From contig CM059578.1 of assembly GCA_030386875.1 (NCBI GenBank), forward strand, positions 21,747,009 to 21,811,008: 64,000 bases of DNA, given 5' to 3'. A program made the translations under genes and the position numbers. Of the stretch, positions 52,446-62,945 are shown piece by piece (position 1 is the stretch's first letter; every line of letters begins with the position of its first letter). Below the pieces are notes generated by a model. It did no database searches and was not told the origin of the DNA. It worked only from the letters and a program-made list of their open reading frames with translations. Source of the DNA: Morinoia aosen. Taxonomy: Eukaryota; Arthropoda; Malacostraca; Amphipoda; Talitridae.

Positions 52446-54769
52446 TCATTTTTCCGTATACAGGTTTCCCATTTCTGGAGCGTTGCGTCTCTCGTTGAGA
52501 GGCGGAGACCTGCGGGACCAGCGTCCTCGAGGCGCTGGTCCTCCCCTCGAAGCAAAACCTCTTCCCCGTACGCCGAAATTTTCTGAGTGGCTGCGCCTCT
52601 GCCCCTCAGACCCGTCCGAATGAAGCAGCGTGTGATGAGAGCTGGAACCATAGACTTCGCACCTCTGATCTGCGGTGCATTGAGCTATACGGTGCGCTCC
52701 GGAACATCGGAAACACGCACCGCACTCCATAACGATACCCTTACGATCCGCAGCATCCAAACAAGAAAATCTATTGCAAGACGCCAGAGAATGCCCGGAG
52801 GTATGGTGTAAGGGGCATTCGGTTCTCGTGTCTTCCACCTGCGAGGATTCAACAGCAAGCACGGTGGCTCGCTTGCTCGACTTGCCCTTAGGTCCAGTAT
52901 GCTGGTCGTTGTCCAACTTGGTGAGAACTCCCGAGTACGTGCGCTGAGCATTCTCGCGCAAGAACCTGCAGAATTCCTCTAAAGGAGGATGGCGCTTATG
53001 AGATTTCTGGTAGCTGAGCTTGGATTTATTCCACCGGCATTTAATAAAATCCGGGAGCTTCTCATAAATTGGTTGGAGGCCCAGAGCGTAATTGTAGTAT
53101 TCCAAGTCTCTCACCTCCCTCATCTGCCCCTGAATGCTGTAGCACAGGTCGCCCAACTTTTGCAGCGATTGAGCGGTTTTGGGATCAAATTCAGTCGTTT
53201 TTATTTGGTCGAATCTCTCGATCATCTTCTTGAACTCCGCCGTGATTTGCTCCGACGAGCCATATCGTTCTCTTAGTCGAGAGACGATTTCGTCCAAAGT
53301 TCGCTTCGGATCACTTCCGAGTGAAGTCCTCAATCCGACGATTGTGTCGCGAGGCTCCCCAGATGTGCGCGCTTCTAGGATGCCGACAACGTCGCTCGGA
53401 TTTAAAGAAAGGTTCTTTAAGTCGTTGCTAAGCTCAGCGAACCAAGTATGGTAACGTTTAGGCTCGCCTCGGAAAGGGTTGGGAGGTGACTTTTTTAGTT
53501 CCATTAAAACTAGATGCCTTGAAGCGGCGTCGAGCCTAAGTTCATTTCCCGCGCAGTAGTCACTGCTGGCCAATAGTTTTTCTAGGTAGCACACAAGCGG
53601 GTCTTGAGGGTTGTAATTGGTAGAGTTCCCTTGATTGTTGTCAGCGGCTCGAGTGGGTCTTGATTCCCGTACTCTCCGCGGGCGAGAACTTCAAAGTCCA
53701 GCATTGTAAATTCCTCTATTGTCAAATGTAGATTAAGCAAGATTAGGAGTACATTGCCCTCAATCATTTATTTTCGACTAGTGACACGAGTTTTTCAATA
53801 CTCGTGTGTGTGTATCATCTAAGTGTATTAATTTTAAGATATTTAAAAACCAATGATTGTAATATTGTACAATCTCTATTGGAAATAAAGTTTTTTCTTT
53901 CTTTCTTTCTTTCTACTCTCCAGGTTCGGTGGGGGACGTACCTCAGAACGGCTCAAAAAACTAGAGTCGGAGCTCGTCGATGAGCACGGGGCATTTTGAC
54001 GCATTTTGGAGGCCTTATTTCGCTTTCGATCTTGAAACTGGGCAGCAGCGTCCCGCTGCTGTGCCTGAGAGTCACCAAGGTTAGGTGGAGGAGCGCAATA
54101 AAACACACTGCCGTGGTTCTGCGAGGCCCATTCTTCGGTGTGCCTAGATTTTTCCGTTTCGCTGACTGCGCCGATCGAACCGCTGGGGCTGGAGAGACCT
54201 CTGTTGTTGATCTCGTCTATTTCAAGTGAGATTTTACTTTTCTCTGCCTTAGCTTCTACTTCAGCAAGCTCCACAGCGAGCTCACACTGCGACCTGAGCG
54301 CCGCAACTCGTGCTTGGTGTTCAATGCTGATCCTCTTTATAGAACTTTCCAAGTCCACCAGCCTCGTGGACTCCGCCACGGACATAGCTCTAGAGGAGGT
54401 GCTTCGCTTTGGCCCCGATCCTCGACCGTCCTTTCTTGAGTGAGTTGACGTGGAGCTCTCGCTGGAAAGGTCGTTCACACGAGGGTTGAGAAAGCACTTT
54501 ACCTGCCTCTTTAATTGCCGACAGTCAGCCATGAGATTTTTAGCTTCTTGTCCGGCTCCGTTTTTTCTTAGATATTCTAACTCGTTTTCCGCGAGTCCTC
54601 GCCAATTTTGAAGTTGGTGAAGACACTCGAGGGATTCCTGGTTCCATTCTTCTTCAGTCCAGGCTTCCCGTCTGGCGCTTGACATTTTTAATTTAATTAT
54701 TTCCTGAAGACGAGTCATGCGATCAAGCCGCACGACTCTTGAGTCCTGCCGTGCTCTATCCGACTCCAT
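52446..54769 (-). pseudogene. BEL-1 gag, split by a LINE fragment
   Basis: Structural protein of the particle. The N-terminal part (54769-53920; MESDRARQDSR) is charged and has a coiled-coil-like stretch (IKRISIEHQARVAALRSQCELAVELAEVEAKAE). It runs into an inserted LINE-G 3' end (53712-53922). It resumes after this (about 53700, RPRRVRESRPTRAADNN) and is open to TGA at 52446. The capsid-like segment has KSPPNPFRGEPKRYHTWF and the retrotransposon-typical LPDFIKCRWN. Knuckles near the end are CPLHHTSGHSLASC, CGACFRCSGAHRIAQC and CEVYGSSSHHTLLH. Without the insertion and the TGA it would be fused to pol. Confidence 0.85.
53712..53922 (+). mobile_element. LINE-G 3'-end fragment inserted in BEL-1 gag
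   Basis: A 5'-truncated insertion of about 210 bases of the 3' UTR of LINE-G, ending with a GGAAATAAA signal and a TTTC microsatellite tail. It is close to the same region of 42430-42640 and 58270-58340, and is the expected product of a short LINE retrotransposition. It makes a gap in gag. No clear target duplication. Confidence 0.8.
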
Positions 54770-54882
54770 TTTTTAATAAGGGCCCCTACGCCGCGAAATC
54801 TAATGGCACTTACTTCGTTTAGGAGCGATGCAGCTGTGTGTCAGCAGAGGTCTCGCGAGTATGCCACTCCATAAAGATTGAC
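54770..54882 (-). other. BEL-1 leader between 5' LTR and gag
   Basis: About 110 bases between the end of the 5' LTR and the gag ATG. It would hold the primer-binding site; TGGAGTGGCATACTCGCGAG (minus strand, starting 11 bases after the LTR) is a possible one, but I cannot match it to a tRNA. Confidence 0.4.
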
Positions 54883-56469
54883 TGTCGCGCCCTTACTCCC
54901 GAAGTTTCCGCGGGAGAGAAAAACACCGGAAGAAGAAGGAGCATGTATTGGGCGCGGGTGAATACGTCACTGTAAAAACAAGGGTTATTTAGTTCTACAA
55001 ATAAATCAGCTTTAAGGCACAAAGAAAGTATTCAAGTTTACAACTAAATTAGCTCGGCGGCACAGGAAAAGAACATTTTTAATACATCTTTTAGTATCAC
55101 GATCACAAAGGCGATCAATGCCTCTGCGATTTAAACAGTTTCGAAAACAACGCAGATTTCAAGAAAATAAGAAGCACTGCGAGAAAAAAATGTAAAATTA
55201 AATAAGAAGTTTCTAATCGTCTCCGATTTTATTACTAGAGCTTAGCTGCTGCTACATCTTTACACTTCAAAATACTCACATCTTTATATGCGTGACCTCC
55301 GCTATGACACAGACCTAAGCTACTTTTCATGTTTTACATTGCCTGTAAAGTAAAAGAAATCACATTAAATTATTATCATACGCACACGCGATTTGCAAAC
55401 CAGACTAGGCTTAACTTTACAAAGACACGAAAGGGGCTCAAGGTCGCCATTTTTTATAAGGCGCTCGAGGCGCAGCAATACACGACACCTGCATATAGAT
55501 GACTCGTAAATGCACAAGACCTTCAAATACGTAGACAGTAGGAAACAAACATTTATGCTCGTAGTGAGAGCCAAATAGACGCATTTGGCAATTCCCATAG
55601 GGTATGAGAACTATATTAATTTAACCCTTTAACGACCATGAAGACACTGCTCGTTTTTCAAAAACAACCTTAACGTAGTAAATTTTTAGTCGAATGACAC
55701 ACACAAAGGTAGAATGGCTATCTACCGTTCTTACAGATATAAAGCACACTTTCACTTCAGTTCCTTACTCTTATTAAGTTCAATCATCACTTAAAAAGGC
55801 TAAGCACACATTTAAAGCGCAGGCACAAGAGAAATTAAGAGGTCGTTTGAGCACGAACTATCGCACCTTGCCCCCGGAAGAGCATTTGCAACAGTGCGAA
55901 ACGAGAGCTAAAGGTCAAGAGTCGCCAACGAAAATGTTACCAAAAAACCCCAGCATACGCTAAAGGAAAAAAACCAGATCAGCAAAAAAGGGCGTTAATG
56001 AATAAATTTTCTTACCCTTTTTCTATTGTTTTCGTGGTTACCAAATAGTACAATCATTGTTGCTTCTTGAAATTAATTATTTTGCCAACACAATTCATGA
56101 CTGTAAACCCCAGGAGACAGATAAAAACCCAGATCCGCGGATAAAACCCCAGAATGCGCAGCCCGCACACATAGAATCTACGAAAGGGCAGAGAACTCCA
56201 GCAATTAATTCTACATGCGCGAACAGAACTAGAACGTTTGATATGTATCGGAGTTTTTTATTCTTATTTTTAAGTAAAGATATTATCGACATTTAGTGAC
56301 ATTAACGATTAACTTTGCTGATATAATTTAGTTATTGACCTAATATCGCTCATTTCAAAATCACGACTTCGTTCTGGAACTTTCAGGACAGTCAAATGAG
56401 AAACGGTTCATTTAAAATGGCGGGCTAAAAACGAAATGACTTAAAGACGGAGGAAGGTATGACATGACA
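54883..56469 (-). repeat. BEL-1 5' LTR (1587 bp)
   Basis: Partner of 46273-47859, same length, same ends. It would contain the promoter of the element. Flanked outside by TCAAG (56470-56474). Confidence 0.93.
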
Positions 56470-56474
56470 TCAAG

Positions 56475-56830
56475 TTCGTTTTGGGTTATTTTTAGCCGTT
56501 ATCAGTTCCTGGTGGAAGTGAGTTTGTTTCGCTTCAGTGATTTTCTTTTGAACAATTTTTTTAGGTTCTCTATATCTCTTGTCACGTCGTACAAGACGTG
56601 AGAAAATTTGAAGAATTTTGATAAATTTATTCGGCAACATTTTGCGGATCCGCGTTTCGTCCGCAAGAATGACGCCAACGTTTTATTTGTTTGAAGTGCG
56701 TGGGAGGAACAGGTTCCCGGATAATATTAAGTTTTTGTGTAGTTAGAGAGTGAACTTGAGTGGGAAACTCATTCGGTTTACGTGTTACCGCGCTAGCTAT
56801 ATTTTCGGGTGTTTTTAACATATTTGTGTT
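56475..56830 (-). pseudogene. LINE-G ORF2, part upstream of the BEL-1 insertion
   Basis: The minus strand reads RYREPKKIVQKKITEAKQTH and FHQELITAKNNPKRT, a pre-RT linker as in other CR1/L2 elements, then a stop followed by EIISVVAPYKYL, which continues at 46255 once BEL-1 is removed. Upstream (56821-56640) more of the linker is open in another frame. The LINE is therefore continuous across BEL-1. How far it extends beyond 56830 is unclear. Confidence 0.7.
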
Positions 56831-57914
56831 TAGATAGCGGTGAACAGCCGGCTTCTAGAGCATTCGAGGACGCTTCCGGTCGCTGGTGAACCACCCACAT
56901 TAAGCTAGACTAGCCGTCGTAACGTGTCATAGCAAGTGCGCTGCAGTGTAATGTTTGGAAATGTCAGGTTCCATTTTGGCAGTACTTTAGAAGAAAAGCG
57001 TGTGATTTAACTGATGAACTTTCCTATCTCTATTTCACTGCTCCAAGTAATTTTGTATTAATGTCCAAATGTTTTTTTTTGCTCAGCAACATTTGCATAA
57101 TAGCCAGGCCATGTAAGCTATGTTGTCATACATAATATTGTAAACAGTGTCAAGGGCAGTAAATGCAACATGGAGAGACTGACATTTCAATGCTTTTTAG
57201 TTTGACACAAGATTGCTTGAAGTTTATCACATTTCATAGATTAACATAAGATAGCAAAATCATATATTTATTTGATAATGCAAACCAACCACTGCTTCAC
57301 TATTGAAAGATTTGTGTGCTGAAAATAAAAACTATGGTGATTCTTCCATGGATTAGACATCAGTTGTTGATATTGAAAAATCCACGGCACGTCGTGCTAG
57401 ACCTGCACCAACTTGGGAACATGATTTTTCTTGTCTTTGTGTTTTTCTTGTCTTTGTATTATTTCTTGTCTTTGTATTATTTATAACATTCATTAATAGA
57501 AAGATGTGAAGCAAAGTAAAATAAATTTAGTCGAGTGGCTTCTTACCTATGAGCTGTGCTGGGCAAGTTGCGCCAGTCAGCAAGGTGGAAGCCTAAAGTC
57601 ACGGCATTCAGTAGACTGAGAATAGGCGCAGGAATTCGAGACCACTAGCTCATACGATTTGTGTTCTCAAAGCGACGTTGATAAACGTGTACTTGCCTCT
57701 CTCACTTTTTGATAATAGAATTTATTGATAATGGCTGATCTGATAACCTTAGTGACTTGCCCCTGCTTCAGAGACCTAATTTCTGCTGTCTCTTTTCCAC
57801 AGATAGGGTAAAGAAAGCCAGAGTAGGCACTTATTTTGCAGACTAAAATAAGATGTCACAGGTCTAAACTGAGGGACCTTTCCTCATCGTCTGTAAGTAT
57901 TTTAGAGTATCCTC
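56831..57914. other. no recognisable gene
   Basis: May include more LINE-G or older repeat DNA. A small tandem TTTCTTGTCTTTGTATTA-type repeat (three units, 57426-57482) is the only feature I can point to. Confidence 0.4.
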
Positions 57915-58390
57915 TTTTAACTTGTGATGTTACCTAACTCGTCATCTCTTTATATTGTGAAGCAGTGTGAAAACTAAAACTTGTTGTGCGATCGCCCACC
58001 TTTGTTCAGACAGAGTGCTTATTGACTAATGACCGCTGTGTTAGGATTGTTGGATACGGAAACACATTCATGTTTGTAACTTTGTGCTTCCTTAAAGGGA
58101 CACTTTGAACATTGGCCGAAACAAGCGATTCATGTATTGTTGCCTGGCGTCAAGGATTACGAAGTTTATGTCATGTACATACAAACTGTCAAAAGTGTTC
58201 TCACCTCACAATGGAAGTGCATCGTCCATGAAATTGCGCTGCCTCTTATAGCTATCATTACATGTATTATCGAATGTAGATTGGGCAAGATTAGGAGTAC
58301 ATTGCCCTCAATCATTCCCTTCGACTAGTGACACGAGTTTACAATGTTCGTGTGCGTATATCATAGATGTGTTCTTTCTAAATGTGTTAC
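57915..58390 (+). mobile_element. LINE-G 3' fragment, plus strand
   Basis: Matches the minus-strand 3' UTR of LINE-G at 42480-43110 in several ordered blocks (CTAACTCGTCATCTCTTTAT, the CGAAACAAGCGATTCATG region, ATTGCCCTCAATCATT). It lacks the TA microsatellite that expanded the other copy. The last bases of the family are diverged. Confidence 0.72.
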
Positions 58391-58893
58391 TCGACTAGAG
58401 ACGTATTTTTCCTCCCTGTCGATGCAACGGAAACCTTTCTTGTTTGTGAACTTATTTCACGGCCTACTGTTCCTGTGCACCTTGTGCGTAGATTCCGCGT
58501 CCCCCCAACTACACGCTAGATGATGCCTTCCTCTTTCCTCTCTTGGGACACCTTTGTCGCGGTCAAGGGAGGCTAAAACTTTATTATATAGTAATACTAG
58601 CAGGGCGGTGAATTCTCTTTTTATGTGTTACTATTCTATGGCCTCTTATGTCCCACTCAGCTATTTCTCGTGTACCCTTGAGGTGTGAGTTACTTTCTTG
58701 TTGTGCGGTGCTATATGCATCAGTTTATCATTCGACTATGATCTTGAATTAGGCCCCTCATGTCATGCAATTCGTGGTCCGACTCTGAATCATACCTTTC
58801 TGGGCAGATTCACGGAACCAGGGGATAAGAAATAAAAAACCTGAAGAGACCTCGTTTCCCTTTTGGGCGTCCTACCGAGTTCCGTTCAATGGC
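58391..58893. other. sequence before BEL-2 gag, no gene seen
   Basis: May be the 5' LTR and leader of BEL-2, as gag follows directly. No LTR partner lies in the window and no primer-binding site is clear. Confidence 0.35.
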
Positions 58894-61145
58894 GTGCCGA
58901 AGCGAAGATCAATTCCGCTAGCGCACGACATTACAGTGAATAGACGCCAGCGGAAGGTGCCCTCCCACGAAGAAGCCCTCCAAAGAGGAGGCCCACAGCA
59001 GATTCTCAGCCGCCCGCGGCGAATATCAGAGACCACAGAAATGACCTCCATCGGAAGAAAAAGCAAGCCTAGACTTCCACAGCTGGGAGAACAATTCCAT
59101 ACGGAGCTGGCAGCCTTGAACAGTCTCCTGAATGGTGCAGTACCACGAGATCTCAAGACTCCCAGCGAGGTGGATCAAGTCCACGCTGGAATCCGAGCAA
59201 AGGCTAAGACCGTCAAGCGAATCGGAGACCAGCTGGTCCTAGCTCTCGAAGGTTCAGGAGCCACCGCAGAAGCGACGGTAATCCGGGGCTCATTGACAAG
59301 CGCTAGAGCTCGCAGGAAAGCACTAGCGGACTCAATGGACCACAGAAACGAAGAGCTCTGTGCGAGCTCTTCACAAAGTGTGGCAAAGGAACCCTCCCAG
59401 CGCAAGAACTCGAGGTCGATGAAGACCTCGTCCAAGAACCAGCGGCAAGGCGCTGCATATCAGAACGAGCCCTAAAATTCACTATTGGCTGAGAGCAGGA
59501 ACGGATGCCGTTCCAACCGTCGGGGTGAAAACCAAGCAAGCCCCAGTCATCGTCTTCAGAGTCGCAAAAACTCGAGCTATTGCAGCCAGAGTCAAGTCAG
59601 TGAGAGCGATCACAGCCAGAGCCTTCCCAGCGCCAGCTCTCGTCACCAGGACGGCGAGTCCGAGCGCCGCGAGCCCCCTAGCCGAGGCAACAAGCAGATG
59701 CTTATCGACATCACGGAGGATCCATCGGTGCTGTTGGCACAAATCACCATCGAGAGGTCGAAACTGAGGAACAGGAACCGAACGGAGAATGACCAGCCCT
59801 TCGGTGAGCAGAATACCGAGTGCAAAGAGGACCGCACAGGAGCATGGGTCAACCAAGCCTTCCAGCATCACGTCATTGAACCCGCAGGGGGCACAGCGGC
59901 GGTTGCGAATGCTTCGCCCCGTGACACCGATCTCGCACCTCCGATGAATCCCTCCGCACCAGCATTCCAGCCCCGGGCTTCCACCGGCTCATCTGCCATG
60001 GTCTTTGAAACGAAGCCACCAGTGATCGACGGAGCAATGAGGCTCTCAATGATCGAAGATCTGAAAAAGGCGCCAAGCCAACCCTACGCGGGAGAGGCTC
60101 ACCTGTTCCACAGATGGTTCGATGCCATCAAGAGAAGGATGGAGAGGCTCGCCGTGGAGCCCATCGACGCCATCGAGATCCTCACGAACCACACCTGCGG
60201 CGAGCCAAGGAGCCTCATTGACGACACCCTGGCAGCTACCTACCTGGACACAGCGGCCCTGCTCACCCTCATCGTCGAACAATTGAAGACTCGCTTCGGC
60301 TCTGACGACAGGGTAGCCGACACTCTGCTCGAACGCCTCGCGCAAGCCTCGGACATCAAGGGATCTAAAGGCGACCGCACGGTCGGCCTCAAGCTGCGGA
60401 AGTTCAGCGACACCTGTATAGCGATTCATCACACAATGCAGCACAACAAAGGCCTCGCCTTCCTGAACACCGACGTAGGGCTGTCTCCCATCGTTGAGAG
60501 GCTACCCTTCTTCGTTCTGGACGCCTGGAGAAGCGAACGAACTAGGCACAGAAGATTATTTGGATCGCTACCTGATTTCGCCGGGTTCTGCGAGTTCATC
60601 AAAACGCTGTCAGACACCCAGTGTGATAGTTTTGGGGCATCGAACCTCAACTGGGTGAGCAATCGACTCGACACGGCCGCCCCCGCTCGCCCCAATCCAA
60701 GAGCCTCGCGAGTTCTCTACACGTCCTCGGAGAATCAAACCGGCAGCTGCGTTCTCCACCAGAGTGCACAGCACGCGACGAACTCGTGCCAAACGGCAAG
60801 AAAGATGGAATCTCGGAAGAAGAAGGACTTCATACGCGAGCATAAGTTATGTTACCGTTGTCTAGGCCCTCACTGGGCAAAGCACTGCAATGAAGTTGTG
60901 AAGTGCGATGACTGCGGAGCCAGCAGTCACAGCACAGCCGCCCACATCAACTGGCGAGCAGCTGGAAATTCGAGCGAAACCACTCGTCAGGAGAGACCCA
61001 GTCGAGAACCGAGCGACGACAGAGCTCATAGCGAACTCGGGGAGAGATTGAGAGCTGTGGCCCTGGCCTCTCGCGTACCCACAGCCGAGGAGGGTGCATG
61101 CAGCAAAATTGTTCTGGCAGACGTTATCGACGAGAGCACGGGTCG
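58894..61145 (+). pseudogene. BEL-2 gag and start of protease, truncated by assembly gap
   Basis: GC-rich gag of a second, different BEL/Pao element. One frame runs through, broken by a single TAA at 59473-59475 (after AYQNEP), and continues without other stops to the gap. An N-terminal region with basic and Ser-rich segments leads to a capsid-like part (KAPSQPYAGEAHLFHRWFDA, near 60065). Zinc knuckles follow at about 60750-60945 (CVLHQSAQHATNSC, CYRCLGPHWAKHC, CDDCGASSHSTAAH). The last readable residues, KIVLADVIDESTG, are the protease start as in BEL-1. The start codon is uncertain (GTG at 58894 or upstream). Confidence 0.85.
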
Positions 61146-61645
61146 NNNNNNNNNNNNNNNNNNNNNNNNNNNNNNNNNNNNNNNNNNNNNNNNNNNNNNN
61201 NNNNNNNNNNNNNNNNNNNNNNNNNNNNNNNNNNNNNNNNNNNNNNNNNNNNNNNNNNNNNNNNNNNNNNNNNNNNNNNNNNNNNNNNNNNNNNNNNNNN
61301 NNNNNNNNNNNNNNNNNNNNNNNNNNNNNNNNNNNNNNNNNNNNNNNNNNNNNNNNNNNNNNNNNNNNNNNNNNNNNNNNNNNNNNNNNNNNNNNNNNNN
61401 NNNNNNNNNNNNNNNNNNNNNNNNNNNNNNNNNNNNNNNNNNNNNNNNNNNNNNNNNNNNNNNNNNNNNNNNNNNNNNNNNNNNNNNNNNNNNNNNNNNN
61501 NNNNNNNNNNNNNNNNNNNNNNNNNNNNNNNNNNNNNNNNNNNNNNNNNNNNNNNNNNNNNNNNNNNNNNNNNNNNNNNNNNNNNNNNNNNNNNNNNNNN
61601 NNNNNNNNNNNNNNNNNNNNNNNNNNNNNNNNNNNNNNNNNNNNN
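61146..61645. other. assembly gap, 500 N
   Basis: A run of exactly 500 N. Frames that cross it join unrelated sequence (BEL-2 protease on the left, SINE on the right) and are artefacts. Confidence 0.99.
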
Positions 61646-61795
61646 GGGGTATTGTGCTTGAGCTTTCCCTTATACCCAACGGGGAAAATCTCCGCGCCAG
61701 CGCCGGGATACGAACCCGCGACTCCAACATACGAGCCCGATCCCTCAACCACTGTACCACTGTACCCGATCCCTTAACACTATACCACGATGTAA
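61646..61795 (-). mobile_element. SINE, head region, partial
   Basis: Minus-strand copy of the SINE described at 13384, cut by the gap. The B-box is GGTTCGTATCC in reverse at about 61707-61717. The 5' end of the head is repeated: CGATCCC-AACCACTGTACCA occurs twice (about 61737 and 61767), so it was partly duplicated. Confidence 0.85.
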
Positions 61796-62198
61796 AGCAC
61801 GATGTAAAGCGAGCAATATTTTCGGTACCTAGGTTATAAGCTCATTGAAGTAAATCTCCTTCAAGATACAGGAGGTTGTACTCTGAGTATTTATGAGCTA
61901 AGCTCATTAAGAAACATACTTGTAAGACTCATCAGTTTCAGAGCACAGTAATCCCCGTGAAAATCATCATGACTCAATTGTCGCGTGTGCGTCCCTTTTG
62001 ATGGTGGAGCACTTTTTATTTTGCTTTATTCTGATGTAGTTGTACCAACTCCCTACTTTTCGATGTGACTGGACAACGAGAAGATTTTTTGGCAATTGTT
62101 ATCATTGGTTACAACAATTTTCATGAAACAAGGTAAAATTTTGTTGAAGAAAGTAGTAAGTGCTAAAAAAAAACAGGACAACAATGAACCGAAAAAAG
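61796..62198. other. no gene seen
   Basis: AT-rich linker. ACGATGTAAAGC is tandemly repeated at 61789-61811. No supported coding frame. Confidence 0.4.
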
Positions 62199-62272
62199 GG
62201 TCCTTAAGATCATATGTATCAGGCTTGATTGGAAATAAAGCATCCCAAAGATGCCGATTTTTTTTTTTTAAG
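62199..62272 (+). mobile_element. SINE tail fragment
   Basis: Only the last 70 bases of the SINE (GGCTTGATTGGAAATAAAGC, then CATCCCAAAGATGCCGA and a T run) are present: a 5'-truncated insertion, consistent with LINE-driven retrotransposition. Confidence 0.8.
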
Positions 62273-62383
62273 GCTGCTGCAACCAGCAACGCCACGCCAT
62301 CACCGTAGACTTGGCCCGGTCAGAACGCCTGACGACCTCTTGAATTGGCATTCCTGTCTCCAGGCCAAAATCCTAGCTTTCTT

Positions 62384-62577
62384 CTCTTGGAATAAATAAT
62401 CGTAAACCACGTTTAAAGCATTGGAGGCAACTCATAGGCTAGAATCTCCTCTTGGAATAAATAATTGTGAACCACGTTTAAAGCATTGGAGGCAACTCAT
62501 AGTCTAGAATCTCCTCTTGGAATAAATAATTGTGAACCACGTTTAAAGCATTGGAGGCAACTCATAGGCTAGAAAAG
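62384..62577. repeat. 65-bp tandem repeat, three units
   Basis: Three consecutive 65-base units (CTTGGAATAAATAATTGTGA...), starting at about 62386, 62451 and 62516. The second and third are almost identical; the first has a few changes. Confidence 0.92.
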
Positions 62578-62744
62578 CTGTAGCTCCTGAGTCCTGGGAA
62601 CAATGGTTAGCAGCAAACCTCTGCAAAATCCCCCCTCAGCTTCTCAAACAATATTGCCAGGAAGTCCGCCATGTCATCCAGAGACGCTGAGAAAGACTCC
62701 AGATACAGACTGTATAGCTTGCTTATCGCAAATAACACGAGGAC

Positions 62745-62945
62745 GCAAAGTGGACGAAAAAAGTGGAACAAAAATGTGGACAAAAATATGAACGAAAATA
62801 GTGGATGAAAAAAGTGGACTAAAAAATGGGACGAAGAAAGTGAACGAAAAAAGTGGCTGAAAAGTGGAAAAGAGTGGACAAAAATAATGGACGGAAAAAG
62901 TGGAGGAAAAAGTGGATGAAAAAAGTGGATGGACCAAATGGATGC
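62745..62945. repeat. degenerate GTGGA(C/T)GAAAAAA tandem array
   Basis: About 14 loose copies of a 13-16 base A/G-rich unit. Low-complexity; the opposite-strand frame (62674-63012) made of Phe/Ser repeats is not a gene. Confidence 0.8.

Larger units (their letters stand above)
46273..56469 (-). mobile_element. BEL/Pao LTR retrotransposon BEL-1, complete, 10.2 kb
   Basis: Two 1587-bp LTRs in the same orientation are flanked by TCAAG on both sides (46268-46272 and 56470-56474), a 5-bp integrase duplication. On the minus strand the order is 5' LTR, gag (54769-52449), protease-RT, RNase H-integrase, polypurine tract and 3' LTR. The LTRs differ at only a small number of positions by eye, so insertion was recent. 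It sits in LINE-G ORF2. No primer-binding site could be assigned; TGGAGTGGC lies about 11 bases after the 5' LTR. Confidence 0.92.

Noticed and set aside
58872-59435. Antisense frames over BEL-2 gag
   Set aside because: They are shadows of a GC-rich gag frame on the other strand.
60862-61839. Large frames crossing the N run (e.g. a 784-codon plus frame)
   Set aside because: They pass through 500 N and join BEL-2 to an unrelated SINE. Only the part left of the gap is real.
62384-62577. CRISPR array
   Set aside because: Three directly adjacent 65-bp units with no spacers, in a eukaryotic genome; a plain tandem repeat.
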